NCBI GenBank assembly: GCA_021770825.1
Contig: JAETQD010000009.1
Span: 62,001 to 126,000, forward strand
Length of the DNA stretch: 64,000 nt
Source of the DNA: Clostridium sp.
GTDB taxonomy: Bacteria; Bacillota; Clostridia; Lachnospirales; Lachnospiraceae
Direction of reading: 5' to 3'
The translations under genes were made by a program, and so were the position numbers. This document shows positions 25,756-35,175 of the stretch, one piece after another. The notes beneath the pieces are model-generated. The model was given only the letters and a program-made list of their open reading frames with translations, did not search any database and had not been told where the DNA came from. Numbering within the stretch: position 1 is the first letter of the stretch; each line of letters begins with the position of its first letter.

Positions 25756-26618
25756 ATAAATGCATAAAGAGGAGGCTGGTCCTGGTACTGTTTGATGGCG
25801 GATTCCAGCTTCTGAAGCATTTTGGGCCTGTCCCCCGGAAGCGTGCCGCGCACCCGGAATTCCACATAATCGTGGAACCCGTCATATACGATGGGCCCAT
25901 CCGCAAGAAGTGTCAAAAGTCTGTGTTCCTCCCTTAAATTTTCCAGTTCATCGGCCGGAAGAAAAGTTTTTTCCTGGATATCACGGTACAGGGGTGTCCG
26001 GCGGGATAAAAACAGGGAGAAATTGATAATGCGCTGAGGCTTCGTCCGGTTGAAGAATTCAGCGGTGGCCTCTGCGTTTTCAAGGCCTCGTCCCTTTCCG
26101 GCAATTCCCGTCATAATATGGGCATCGTAAACCAGCCCGGCATTTTTCAAACGGTCAATCTGTGTATAGGCCTGTTCCAGGGAATGATCCTTGACCATCT
26201 GCTTTAACACATCGTCCAGGCCGCTTTCAATGCCAAGATACAGGTGGCGGACGCCTGCGCCAAAGAGAGCGTTCAGGTCTTCGGCGCTTTTTAACCGGAT
26301 GTTGGTGACCGTGGCGTCCATGTTTACGGACTGGCAGTGGGGAAAATACTGGTGCACCAGGTCTAAAATGGCCAGGAGATGGTCCGTCTTTAAGCCGAAG
26401 GCATTGCCGTCCCCTAAAAATACCTGCCTGGGATTGCCGCCCAGATTTTTAACGCGAAGCAGCTCCTCCTCAATCTGGGCCATGGGAAGTTCACGGTATT
26501 GTAAATGCTTGAATAAATTGCAGAATTTGCAGAGATTATAGGAACAGCCTACCGCCACAGGCAGCATATAGGAAGACCGCTCCATGGGGCCACGGCAGAT
26601 CTGGCCTTCGTAATTCAT
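25752..26618 (-). CDS. Radical SAM protein A (CX4CX2C type)
   Basis: 288 residues from ATG 26618 (site GGAGGG). The open frame continues upstream but carries no homologous sequence. The cluster motif is GCSYNLCKFCNLF near residue 25, spaced C-x4-C-x2-C rather than the common C-x3-C-x2-C. GDGNAFGLK and GIESGLDDVLK follow, as in the Elp3/MiaB/NifB-like superfamily. There is no TRAM or B12 domain. The substrate is unknown. It is a distant paralogue of the gene at 38085-38957, which has the same spacing. It runs antisense between tatD and rsmA, and its stop overlaps that of tatD by 4 bases. Confidence 0.82.
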   Translation of the reverse strand: MNYEGQICRGPMERSSYMLPVAVGCSYNLCKFCNLFKHLQYRELPMAQIEEELLRVKNLGGNPRQVFLGDGNAFGLKTDHLLAILDLVHQYFPHCQSVNMDATVTNIRLKSAEDLNALFGAGVRHLYLGIESGLDDVLKQMVKDHSLEQAYTQIDRLKNAGLVYDAHIMTGIAGKGRGLENAEATAEFFNRTKPQRIINFSLFLSRRTPLYRDIQEKTFLPADELENLREEHRLLTLLADGPIVYDGFHDYVEFRVRGTLPGDRPKMLQKLESAIKQYQDQPPLYAFI

Positions 26619-26650
26619 AAAATCCCTCCTCTTCCCTTTCAGATACGCAG

Positions 26651-26675
26651 GTATAATGTCTGACAACATTATATC
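26651..26675. promoter_or_regulatory. Palindrome overlapping the -10 of radical SAM gene A
   Basis: GTATAATGTC-TGACA-ACATTATATC. The minus-strand TATAAT (26673-26668) with TTGGCA (26696-26691) and a 17-base spacer forms the promoter of the radical SAM gene, so a protein bound here would block it. The same element occurs at 44611-44635 with identical spacing. Confidence 0.5.
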
Positions 26676-26799
26676 ATGTCTCCGCCCGTTTGCCAAATGG
26701 ACCGGAAAAATATTTTGCCGTTGGTTGACTTTTCCTTTTTGATGGGCTACCATGTTTGGTAGATACCAGTCCAATTTAAAATAAAGAGAGAATATCCAC

Positions 26800-27669
26800 A
26801 TGAAAAAATGTTTGGGAAATCCCAAAAATACCATAGAAATTATCCAGAAATATGAATTCATGTTCCAGAAAAAATTCGGCCAGAACTTCCTCATTGATAC
26901 CCATGTGCTGGAAAAAATCATTGCGGCTGCCGGGGTTACAAAAGAGGACTGTGTTCTGGAAATCGGTCCCGGAATCGGCACCATGACCCAGTACCTGGCA
27001 GAGCATGCCAGGCAGGTTATCGCAGTGGAGATCGATAAGAACCTGATTCCCATTCTGGGAGAGACCCTGGAGGAATATACAAATGTCACCATCATCAACG
27101 AGGACATCTTAAAGGTTGACATAAAATCCCTGGCCGAACAGTATAATGGCGGCCGTCCCATCAAGGTGGTGGCGAATCTTCCATATTATATTACCACACC
27201 GATTATTATGGGGCTGTTTGAGAGCAATGTCCCCATTGACAATATCACGGTCATGGTGCAGAAAGAGGTGGCAGACCGGATGCAGGAAGGGCCAGGCTCC
27301 AAGGACTACGGGGCCCTGTCCCTGGCCGTCCAGTATTACGCCAAGCCGGAAATTGTGGCCAATGTGCCGCCAAACTGCTTTATTCCAAGACCCAGTGTGG
27401 GGTCTGCGGTGATCCGGCTCACCAGGCACAGGGAAATGCCGGTTCAGGTGAAGGATCCGGAGCTGATGTTTAAGATTATCCGCGCCTCCTTTAACCAGAG
27501 ACGGAAAACACTCCAGAACGGGTTAAACAATTCACCGGAGCTGCCTTATTCCAAAGAGCAGGTGGCAGCGGCGATCGAAAAGATGGGCCTGCCTCCATCC
27601 ATCCGTGGGGAGGCACTGACGCTGTCCCAGTTTGCGGGACTGTCCGATATTCTTGGGGAGTTTAAGTAA
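26800..27669 (+). CDS. rsmA: 16S rRNA (adenine1518/1519-N6)-dimethyltransferase
   Basis: 289 residues, the family length. The start KKFGQNFLID (about residues 26-35) and the SAM-binding motif LEIGPGIGTMTQYLA (about 53-67) are diagnostic. The catalytic motif NLPYYITTPI (about 125-134) and VPPNCFIPRPSVGSAVIRL confirm RsmA/KsgA. It dimethylates two adenines in helix 45 of 16S rRNA during 30S maturation; loss gives kasugamycin resistance in other bacteria. The start ATG 26800 has only a weak AAAGAGAG site. An ATC-hydrolase family gene follows after 9 bases. Confidence 0.93.
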   Translation: MKKCLGNPKNTIEIIQKYEFMFQKKFGQNFLIDTHVLEKIIAAAGVTKEDCVLEIGPGIGTMTQYLAEHARQVIAVEIDKNLIPILGETLEEYTNVTIINEDILKVDIKSLAEQYNGGRPIKVVANLPYYITTPIIMGLFESNVPIDNITVMVQKEVADRMQEGPGSKDYGALSLAVQYYAKPEIVANVPPNCFIPRPSVGSAVIRLTRHREMPVQVKDPELMFKIIRASFNQRRKTLQNGLNNSPELPYSKEQVAAAIEKMGLPPSIRGEALTLSQFAGLSDILGEFK

Positions 27670-27678
27670 GAAAGGGGA

Positions 27679-28374
27679 ATGTATATGGGATTCAGTGAAA
27701 TGACACACACCTTCATAGTGGCAAAGTATTATGTTCATCTGACGGAGGCCTTTGGCGAGCGCGGAAAAGAGGCCTTCATCCATGGAACCAGATATTACGG
27801 AGGCCAGAGGGGCCGCCGCATGGCCCAGAGGGCAATCCGGGACGGAAAAGAGCTGAACTATGAGACCTACTGCCGTTACAGTGAATGGCTCAATACGGAG
27901 GAGGCCAAAGAGCTTGGAATTGTCAATCAGGTGGACGTAACAAGCGTTGCACCGGATTATGAAATGCATATCCATGTCTGTCCCTGGCATTACCAGTTTA
28001 CAAAAATGGGGTTAAAGGATGCAGGCCTTGCCTACTGCAGCGTTCTGGACGCATCCATCTGCCGCGGCTTCAACCCAGAGATCGTCTACGAGGTGCCCCA
28101 GACGCTCCATGACCACGATTACTGTATCCAGACCATCCGGAATTCGGGCTTAAGTCCCGATACGAAGCTGGAGAAAAAACCGGAGGGAATCCGATCCTTT
28201 GAATATCATTGTGCTCACGCCTACTGGGCCTTTCATGAAGTGGCGGCCGCGATTTTCGGCGCAGCCGGAGCAAAGACCGGTGCCCGGGTCTTAGAGGATT
28301 TCGCCAAGGAATATGGAACGGAGATGGCAGATACCATTGCCGGATATAAGGACACAAATTTTAATGTAATTTAA
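27679..28374 (+). CDS. L-2-amino-thiazoline-4-carboxylic acid hydrolase family protein
   Basis: 231 residues from ATG 27679 (or ATG 27685) after GAAAGGGG. The overall sequence resembles the ATC hydrolase family: YYVHLTEAFGERGKEAF, GTRYYGGQRGRRMAQRA, HIHVCPWHYQFTKMG, DASICRGFNPEIVYE, FEYHCAHAYWAFHE. In Pseudomonas the founding member opens aminothiazoline carboxylate to S/N-carbamoyl-cysteine during L-cysteine production. The many Lachnospiraceae homologues are uncharacterised and may hydrolyse other cyclic amides. It lies 9 bases after rsmA with a MATE exporter gene 16 bases later. Assignment is from recalled family sequence. Confidence 0.72.
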   Translation: MYMGFSEMTHTFIVAKYYVHLTEAFGERGKEAFIHGTRYYGGQRGRRMAQRAIRDGKELNYETYCRYSEWLNTEEAKELGIVNQVDVTSVAPDYEMHIHVCPWHYQFTKMGLKDAGLAYCSVLDASICRGFNPEIVYEVPQTLHDHDYCIQTIRNSGLSPDTKLEKKPEGIRSFEYHCAHAYWAFHEVAAAIFGAAGAKTGARVLEDFAKEYGTEMADTIAGYKDTNFNVI

Positions 28375-28390
28375 GGTAACAGTTCAGATT

Positions 28391-29701
28391 ATGAAACAGA
28401 TTGATTTATTGAAGGACCCGGTCCGTAAGGTGTTTTTAAACTATCTGGTGCCGTCGGTGAGCGCCACCCTGGTGACCTCCATTTATATTCTGGCAGACAC
28501 CATGATGATCGGCCGGGGAATTGGGGCAGAGGGAATTGCGGCTTTGAACATTTTGCTTCCCCTCTACACCACATATTACGGATTCGGAATGATGTGCGGA
28601 ATCGGCGGCAGTGTGCTGTTTGGATTTTCCAGAGGAAGGGGAAAGGAGCAGGAGGCCCGCGGATATTTTACCACCGCGCTTTTGATGGCGGCTTTATTTG
28701 CAGTTCTTTCCATTTCCCTGTGCAGCCTGTTTTTTAACCCGCTTCTTAATTTTCTGGGAGTGACGGACACCATGCGGCCTTATGCCATTCCCTATGGAAA
28801 AGTGCTTGTGTATGCATCGCCATGCTTTGTGGCATCTACCTTTTTACAGGCTTTCGTGAGAAATGACGGCTCGCCGAAGCTTGCCATGGCGGGGGTCATA
28901 AGCGGCGGCGTCACCAACGTGGTATTGGACTATATCTATATTTATCTCATGGACTGGGGCATGGGCGGCGCAGCTCTGGCAACGGCCACGGGAACCACCC
29001 TCACCGTACTAATTTTGGCAAGCCATTTCTTTTCTGCCAATAATCACCTGATTCCGGTGCGGCAGGCGGACTTAAAAAAGGCCGGGGAGATTTTGGGGAA
29101 CGGTTTGGCAAGCTTTATTCTGGAGGTGTCCAACGGCTTTGTCATGCTGATCTTCAATCTTCAGCTTCTGGCCTATGTGGGAGACATCGGCGTGGTGGTA
29201 TACAGTATCATCAGCAACATTTCCCTGGTGGTGATTTCGATTTCCAACGGAATCTCCCAGGCGGTCCAGCCGCTTCTTTCCACCAACTACGGGGCAGGAG
29301 AGAAAGAGAGGGTCCGCCAGGGAAGAAACCTGGGAATCCGGGTGGCCCTGGGAGCGGGATGCATTTTTACAGCCATAGGGCTTTTATTCCCTGTCCCCTT
29401 ATCCTACCTGTTTTTGGAGCCCACGGAGGAGATTCTTGCCATGGCCGTGGTGGCCATACGGCTCTACTTTTTAAGCTTCATTGCCAGCGACTGGAACATC
29501 ATGTGCGGCACCTACTTCCAGGCGGTGGTGAATCCCAAGCTGTCTTTGATGGTGACGCTTTTAAGGGGCGTGATTTTAAACAGTGTTCTGGTCCTTGTGC
29601 TTCCGGCTTTCCTTGGGGTCAACGGCATCTGGCTGGCGGTGACCGTGTCGGAATTTGTGACTGCCTTTGTGGCTTTCTGGTTCCTGAGGCGTGAAAAATA
29701 A
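28391..29701 (+). CDS. MATE-family efflux transporter 1
   Basis: 436 residues with 12 predicted hydrophobic segments. The start MKQIDLLKDPVRKVFLNYLVPSV is split here; VSATLVTSIYILADTMMIGR follows the MATE pattern, and the second half begins near residue 220 (GEILGNGLASFILEVSNGF). MATE proteins export cationic drugs or metabolites using Na+ or H+. It is close behind the ATC-hydrolase family gene (16 bases), which may mean a shared transcript. Confidence 0.88.
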   Translation: MKQIDLLKDPVRKVFLNYLVPSVSATLVTSIYILADTMMIGRGIGAEGIAALNILLPLYTTYYGFGMMCGIGGSVLFGFSRGRGKEQEARGYFTTALLMAALFAVLSISLCSLFFNPLLNFLGVTDTMRPYAIPYGKVLVYASPCFVASTFLQAFVRNDGSPKLAMAGVISGGVTNVVLDYIYIYLMDWGMGGAALATATGTTLTVLILASHFFSANNHLIPVRQADLKKAGEILGNGLASFILEVSNGFVMLIFNLQLLAYVGDIGVVVYSIISNISLVVISISNGISQAVQPLLSTNYGAGEKERVRQGRNLGIRVALGAGCIFTAIGLLFPVPLSYLFLEPTEEILAMAVVAIRLYFLSFIASDWNIMCGTYFQAVVNPKLSLMVTLLRGVILNSVLVLVLPAFLGVNGIWLAVTVSEFVTAFVAFWFLRREK

Positions 29702-29705
29702 AGAA

Positions 29706-29734
29706 TTGACATGGAACAACGGTATTGATAAAAT
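29706..29734 (+). promoter_or_regulatory. Sigma-A promoter of the DAP dehydrogenase gene
   Basis: TTGACA at 29706-29711, a 17-base spacer and TAAAAT at 29729-29734, 34 bases before ATG 29768. Confidence 0.65.
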
Positions 29735-29767
29735 GAGCTTAGACTGCAAAATGGAGGAGATAAGATT

Positions 29768-30754
29768 ATGACAATCAGAGTAGGAATTATGGGATACGGC
29801 AATCTTGGCCGTGGTATTGAGTGCGCTGTGAAGCAGAATCCGGATATGGAGCTGACCGCAGTATTCACAAGAAGAAATCCCGACAGCGTGAAAATCCTCA
29901 CAGAGGGCGTTGCGGTATACCCGGCAGAGGAAGCCAAGAATCTCACAGATAAGGTGGACGTATTGATTCTCTGCGGCGGCAGCGCCACAGACCTTCCGGT
30001 TCAGACACCGGAGTATGCAAAATACTTTACCGTGGTGGACAGCTTCGATACCCACGCAAAGATTCCAGAGCACTTCGCAAACGTAGACAAATCCGCAAAA
30101 GAATCCGGCCATGTTGCCGTGATCTCCGCAGGCTGGGATCCGGGAGTGTTTTCCTTAAACCGTGCCTATGCAAACGCCGTACTTCCCTGCGGCAGTGACT
30201 ATACCTTCTGGGGCAAGGGCGTAAGCCAGGGCCATTCCGATGCCATCCGCCGGATTGAGGGAGTAAAGGATGCAAGACAGTACACGATTCCGGTGGAAAG
30301 TGCCCTTGAGACCATCAGAAGCGGTGAAACGCCGGAGCTGACCACAAGACAGAAACACACAAGAGAATGCTTTGTGGTTGCAGAGGAAGGCGCTGACAAA
30401 GCAAAAATTGAGCATGAAATCGTAACCATGCCCAACTATTTTTCTGATTATGACACAACCGTACATTTTATTACAGAAGAAGAGATGAAGCGTGACCATG
30501 CATCCCTGCCCCACGGCGGTTTTGTAATCCGCAGCGGCAAGACCGGCTGGAATATGGAAAACACCCATGTGATCGAATACAGCTTAAAGCTGGACTCCAA
30601 TCCGGAATTCACTTCTTCCGTGATTGTGGCCTGTGCAAGAGCTGCATACCGTATGAAGCAGGAAGGCATGAGCGGCTGCAAGACCATTCTTGACATCCCG
30701 CCGGCATATATGTCTGCAAAGAGCGGAGAGGAACTGAGAAAAGCGCTTCTGTAA
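29768..30754 (+). CDS. ddh: meso-Diaminopimelate D-dehydrogenase
   Basis: 328 residues, the family length. The Rossmann start is VGIMGYGNLGRGIECAV. FTRRNPDSVKI fits the NADPH phosphate pocket. CGGSATDLPVQTPEYAKYF and ISAGWDPGVFSLNRAYA are diagnostic of DAP dehydrogenase. It forms meso-DAP directly from tetrahydrodipicolinate, ammonia and NADPH, serving lysine and peptidoglycan synthesis. ATG 29768 has GGAGGAGAT. It sits between two MATE genes and has its own promoter; no other lysine gene is adjacent. Confidence 0.9.
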   Translation: MTIRVGIMGYGNLGRGIECAVKQNPDMELTAVFTRRNPDSVKILTEGVAVYPAEEAKNLTDKVDVLILCGGSATDLPVQTPEYAKYFTVVDSFDTHAKIPEHFANVDKSAKESGHVAVISAGWDPGVFSLNRAYANAVLPCGSDYTFWGKGVSQGHSDAIRRIEGVKDARQYTIPVESALETIRSGETPELTTRQKHTRECFVVAEEGADKAKIEHEIVTMPNYFSDYDTTVHFITEEEMKRDHASLPHGGFVIRSGKTGWNMENTHVIEYSLKLDSNPEFTSSVIVACARAAYRMKQEGMSGCKTILDIPPAYMSAKSGEELRKALL

Positions 30755-30778
30755 CCACATACTTTACAGGTGAGGGAT

Positions 30779-32152
30779 ATGTCGCAAAAGAAGAGAGAAG
30801 TAGGACAATATAATGGAATTACAGAGGGTGTAATTTGGCAGCAGCTTCTGTTATTCTTCTTCCCGATTTTATTCGGGACATTTTTCCAGCAGCTTTACAA
30901 CACAGCGGACGCGATGATTGTGGGAAAATTCGTGGGAAAAGAAGCCCTTTCGGCCGTAGGAGGAACCACGGGAACCCTGATCAATTTGCTGGTGGGATTT
31001 TTCGTGGGAGTATCCTCCGGTGCTTCTGTTGTGGTTTCCCAGTATTATGGGGCAGGACAGGAGGAGCAGGTGAAGAAATCTGTTCATACGTCCTTTTGCC
31101 TGGCGCTGGCCGGAGGCGTGTTCCTCATGGTCATCGGCGAGGTATTTGCTCCGACAGCCATTGCAGTCATGGGGGCACCGGAAGAAATCCGTGCCTATTC
31201 GGTGATATACTTAAGGATTTATTTCCTGGGCATCATCGGAAACCTGGTCTATAATATGGGCGCGTCCATTTTACGTGCAGTGGGCGACTCAAAACGGCCG
31301 TTGTTTTTCCTGATTGCAAGCTGTCTGACCAACATTGCCCTGGATATACTGTTTGTTGTAGTGTTTAAGATGGAGGTTATGGGAGCGGCATTCGCCACAA
31401 TTTTATCCCAGCTTCTTTCGGCGGTTCTGGTTATGGCAACCTTAATGAGGTCCAAAGAGTCCTTCCGGTTTGAATTAAAGCTTCTTCATATGGACAAACT
31501 GATGCTGCGAAAGGTCATTAAGATCGGACTTCCGGCAGGAATCCAGTCCATGATGTACTCCATTTCCAACATCGTGATTCAGGCCAACGTCAACAGTTTT
31601 GGAACCAACACCATCGCAGCGTGGACCGTTTACGGTAAAGTGGACGGACTGTTCTGGATGACTATGGATGCCATGGGTATTGCCATTACAACCTTTGCCG
31701 GACAGAACTTCGGCGCCAGAAAGATTGACCGACTGAAAAAAGGAAACTATGTGGGCCTGGTCATGACCACATTGCTGACTTTGGGACTGGGCGGATTCAT
31801 CATGGGCCTTGGAAGACCGTTGAGCACCCTGTTTACCAGCGACCCGGAGGTATTGCAGATCAGCCTGAATATCATCTACTATGTGACTCCGTTCTGGCTG
31901 CTGTATGTGTGTGTTAATGTATATTCCTGTACGCTCCGGGGAATCGGCGATGCCTTTGTGCCGATGCTTTTAATCTGTTTTGGCACCTGCGTCCTGAGAG
32001 TGATCTGGATTCTCGTAGCCGGAACAATCAGTCCGGGCCTTTATACAACCCTTACCAGCTATCCGTTAAGCTGGGGCATCACGTCCGTGGCCTTCCTTAT
32101 TTACTACTACCGCTTCAGCGGAATGCGGAAGCTGGATAAGCTGATGCAGTAA
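30779..32152 (+). CDS. MATE-family efflux transporter 2
   Basis: 457 residues from ATG 30779, which follows AGGTGAGGG; a GTG nine bases earlier overlaps that site. There are twelve hydrophobic segments. ILFGTFFQQLYNTADAMIVGKFVG and VSQYYGAGQEEQV near the N-terminus are characteristic of the DinF/NorM-like MATE branch. It follows ddh by 24 bases with no visible terminator, so it may be co-transcribed. The substrate is unknown. Confidence 0.88.
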   Translation: MSQKKREVGQYNGITEGVIWQQLLLFFFPILFGTFFQQLYNTADAMIVGKFVGKEALSAVGGTTGTLINLLVGFFVGVSSGASVVVSQYYGAGQEEQVKKSVHTSFCLALAGGVFLMVIGEVFAPTAIAVMGAPEEIRAYSVIYLRIYFLGIIGNLVYNMGASILRAVGDSKRPLFFLIASCLTNIALDILFVVVFKMEVMGAAFATILSQLLSAVLVMATLMRSKESFRFELKLLHMDKLMLRKVIKIGLPAGIQSMMYSISNIVIQANVNSFGTNTIAAWTVYGKVDGLFWMTMDAMGIAITTFAGQNFGARKIDRLKKGNYVGLVMTTLLTLGLGGFIMGLGRPLSTLFTSDPEVLQISLNIIYYVTPFWLLYVCVNVYSCTLRGIGDAFVPMLLICFGTCVLRVIWILVAGTISPGLYTTLTSYPLSWGITSVAFLIYYYRFSGMRKLDKLMQ

Positions 32153-32195
32153 AACGCAGCCGGAAAGAAAGTTCCGGCCGGGAAATGAGGCAGAC

Positions 32196-33089
32196 ATGGA
32201 AACTGAATTTATATTTACAGAAAAAAATGGAGGCGCCTGTGTGACAAAAATTCTGTCACCGGGCGCCGCCTGTGTCGTACCGGAGGTTCTTGGCGGGTGC
32301 CCTGTCATAGAAATCGGGGATCGGGTTTTTGCGGGGAGTGCTGTGGAAGAGGTGTATCTTCCCAAAACTCTTAAGAGAATCGGCAGGTATGGATTTTATA
32401 ACTGCGAACATCTGCGGGCCATCCACATGTATGCAGAAACCACGGAGATCGGAGGCGGCATTTTAAATGGATGCCGGAATGTCAGGGAAATTTTCATCCA
32501 TATGGACATGGATGAGAAATCTGCTCTCCGGGATTTTGTGACGGAGCTCAACGAGCGCATTACGGTCCATTATTTCCTGCCGGACGGAGACGGCAGGGAG
32601 CGGGAGGCAGCCAGACTGGTGTTTCCTGTGTATTATGACGAAGCGGTGGAGAATACTCCGGCCAGAATCACCGTCTCCAATATCCATGGCACGGGGCAGA
32701 AATACCGGTACTGCTTTACAGACAGAAAACTGCGGTTTGAACGGTACGATAAGCTGTTTGTCTATGAAAAGGCGGAGGAATCGGTGACGGCGGCTGCAGA
32801 AATTGCCATGTTCCGTCTCTGGTATCCTCATGGGCTCTGGGAAGATGCGAAAAAGGCCTATGAGGAATTCTTACAGGAACATCTTTACGAGGTGTTAGCC
32901 GGGAACCTGGGAAAGCCGGACTGCTTTAAGCGTTTATTCGGGGAATTTTCCGGGATGCTGCTGACAGAAGAGGAGACAGACCGTCTGATTTTGGAGGCAT
33001 CGAAGCGAAAGCTGGCGGAAATCTCTGGTATCCTGATGGATTATAAACACCGGAGTTTCCAGCCAAAGAAAAAGAAATTTGAATTTTAG
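32196..33089 (+). CDS. BspA-type leucine-rich-repeat protein, cytoplasmic
   Basis: 297 residues with no signal peptide. Residues about 40-110 hold LRR_5 (BspA-like) repeats: VFAGSAVEEVYLPKTLKRIG, YGFYNCEHLRAIHMYAET, GGILNGCRNVREIFIH. The rest (110-297) is helical and charged and ends in KKKKFEF; I do not recognise a catalytic domain. It may be a protein-interaction module. It is convergent with the MerR gene, overlapping its stop by 4 bases. Confidence 0.65.
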   Translation: METEFIFTEKNGGACVTKILSPGAACVVPEVLGGCPVIEIGDRVFAGSAVEEVYLPKTLKRIGRYGFYNCEHLRAIHMYAETTEIGGGILNGCRNVREIFIHMDMDEKSALRDFVTELNERITVHYFLPDGDGREREAARLVFPVYYDEAVENTPARITVSNIHGTGQKYRYCFTDRKLRFERYDKLFVYEKAEESVTAAAEIAMFRLWYPHGLWEDAKKAYEEFLQEHLYEVLAGNLGKPDCFKRLFGEFSGMLLTEEETDRLILEASKRKLAEISGILMDYKHRSFQPKKKKFEF

Positions 33090-33697
33090 TCCGGATTCCC
33101 TGAAACGGGAATCTGGATTTCTGTTACGAATCTTGACACATCGTCAGTAATTCCATAATCGATCATAGTGATTTCCTTGGAAAAACCGCAGATGGAAAGT
33201 TTCTGCTTTTCAATATACTGCATGAGCATTTCATAATATTTTGCCGCATTTTCATGGCTTCCCTGGAATTTCACAGTGACACAGGTTTCCTCGGGAAGAG
33301 CCAGGGTTTTCCCCTTAAAATGGTCTTCATCGTCCAGAATAATAAATACGATCTCATAGGGGTTGAACCGCTTTTCGATTTTTCTTTGAATCAGCAGAAG
33401 CTCCTGCTGACGCAGAAGCACCTGTTCCTTCTGGCGCAGCAGCATGGACTGAATCTGCTCAATATTTCTGTTTTTCACGAATTTTGTGATTTCTTCCAGA
33501 GGCATGTCCAGGGCCCGCAGGTAGCGGATGGTGTTGAGGCATTCAAACTGCCTGGCGCTGTAATAGCGGTATCCGGTTTCCGGGTCTTTATATTCCGGCT
33601 GCACCAGACCGATTTTTTCGTAGTGGCGAAGGATACTGACGCTGATATGAAACAGCCTGGATACCTCACCGATTTGAAACAGTTCGTTGTTTTCCAT
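33086..33697 (-). CDS. MerR-family regulator, BmrR-like
   Basis: 203 residues from ATG 33697 (site GAGGGA). The N-terminal MerR DNA-binding domain is FQIGEVSRLFHISVSILRHY with EKIGLVQPEYKDPETGYRYY. It is followed by the antiparallel coiled-coil dimer helix (about 75-120, Gln/Leu/Arg-rich) and a C-terminal GyrI/BmrR-like ligand domain (TCVTVKFQGSHENAAKYYEM onward). Such proteins sense lipophilic cations and activate efflux genes. It overlaps the end of the MATE gene by 32 bases on the same strand, so it likely regulates that locus, but that MATE gene is interrupted. Confidence 0.85.
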   Translation of the reverse strand: MENNELFQIGEVSRLFHISVSILRHYEKIGLVQPEYKDPETGYRYYSARQFECLNTIRYLRALDMPLEEITKFVKNRNIEQIQSMLLRQKEQVLLRQQELLLIQRKIEKRFNPYEIVFIILDDEDHFKGKTLALPEETCVTVKFQGSHENAAKYYEMLMQYIEKQKLSICGFSKEITMIDYGITDDVSRFVTEIQIPVSGNPD

Positions 33698-35021
33698 ATG
33701 TTTTTCCCTCATATAATACATAGACCAGCGTATAAAAGGCCATGATACCGGATACAATCGGAGCAATCATGCCAAGCCGTCCCAGATCGTCGGAGAAATA
33801 CGTTCCGAACAGGTAGACCATGGGAATCCGCAGAAGCAGGGCGCCTGCACAACTGCTCATCATGGTCCATACGGTTTTTTGACGGCCGTTTAAGTAGCCG
33901 TTGAGACAAAAAACAAAGGCCACCAGGATATAATCGTAGCTGCAGGAACGGAAGAACGGAACGCCTGCAGATATGACGTTGGGATCGTCGGAGAAAACGC
34001 GGATCATGGACTGGGGATTTACCTGAGCCCAAATCCAGAACAGCACCGATACGAAGAGGGCGAAGCTTAAACCGTACCAGAGGGACCTTCTGGCCCGTTC
34101 CGGCTTGTTGGCGCCCATATTCTGGGCGGTGATGGCCGCCAGGGCATTGGCCATGGAGGTGGCGGAGAGCATGGCAAATACATCGAATTTGCTGCTGATT
34201 CCCACAACGGATGCCGCATAGACGCCGCAGCCGTTCATGATGGTTGTCAGGTACAAAAAGGAAATACGAATCATCAGCTCCTGGAAGGAGATGGGGATGC
34301 CGACTCTCGCCAGCTTCCGGACAATGGAACCCACAGGCCGGAAGGAGGGAAGGGCAAAGTCGAAAATAAAGTTGTTCCTTTTTAAGTAGATGATGGCAAT
34401 TCCCATGCTGATGGCCTGGGATGCCACGGTGGCCAGGGCCGTTCCGCTTACTCCCATGGAGCAGTATTTCACCAGAACGAAGTCTAAGATAATGTTAATG
34501 GTGCAGGAGATTCCCACAAAGATCATGGGGCGGGTGGAATCTCCATAGCCCCGGAGAATGGCACTGATGGCATTGTAGCCGCAGATAAAAATATTGCCTG
34601 CGGAGCAGATGGCCACATACCGCATGGTCAGGTCAAAGGACTCGTCCGGGGTGTTGAGAAGCGTAAGAAGGGGCCGCTCAAAGCCCAGCATCAGAGCAGT
34701 CAAAAGAAGGGCCACCACTGCAAACACGGTGAGCGTGGTGCCGATGGTCTTTTTGACCAGATCGTATTGCTGGCTTCCCATACCGTCTCCGATGAGGATG
34801 GTGCTGCCGAGGGTCAGCCCGGTGATGAGGCTGGTGACGATCTGGGTCACCTGGGTTCCGGTGGAGACAGCGGCCACGCTTTCTGCGCCTCAGTACTGGC
34901 CCACAACAAACAAGTCAACGGCTCCGTACAAGGACTGTAAAATATTGGCAATGAGAAACGGAACTGCGAAAAACAGCAGTGTTTTTAAAAGATTGCCTTC
35001 GGTAAGATTGTTTTCTTTCAT
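33666..35021 (-). pseudogene. MATE-family efflux transporter 3, interrupted by an in-frame TGA
   Basis: The full frame starts at ATG 35021 (MKENNLTEGNLLKTLLFFAV) after AAGGCAGG. It runs 43 codons to VVGQY and then meets TGA at 34892-34890. It continues in the same frame (GAESVAAVSTGTQVTQIV onward) to the stop at 33666. The two parts join into one normal MATE of about 451 residues. A Ser codon TCA to TGA is the simplest change. A product restarted at GTG 34877 would lack the first transmembrane segment. There is no sign of selenocysteine use. A real nonsense mutation or a base-call error are both possible. Confidence 0.82.
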
Positions 35022-35175
35022 GATTTTTGCCTGCCTTTTTCTGTGATGAATATAAACATAAACCCTGTAATAGTTGTAGAGTCAAGTGTGGAAAAAGTCA
35101 ACTTGTTTTTCTATACACAAAAGAAATAAAACATGGTATACTTACAGCCAAACGGAGAAAAGGGAGGTGAAGGAT

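Noticed and set aside
25752..27164. A 470-residue minus-strand protein spanning the start of rsmA
   Set aside because: Only the part from ATG 26618 has radical SAM homology. The upstream part is antisense to rsmA and crosses the promoter region.
34890..34892. Selenocysteine codon in the MATE gene
   Set aside because: MATE proteins are not selenoproteins, the site normally holds Ser, and no downstream hairpin suited to Sec insertion was obvious.
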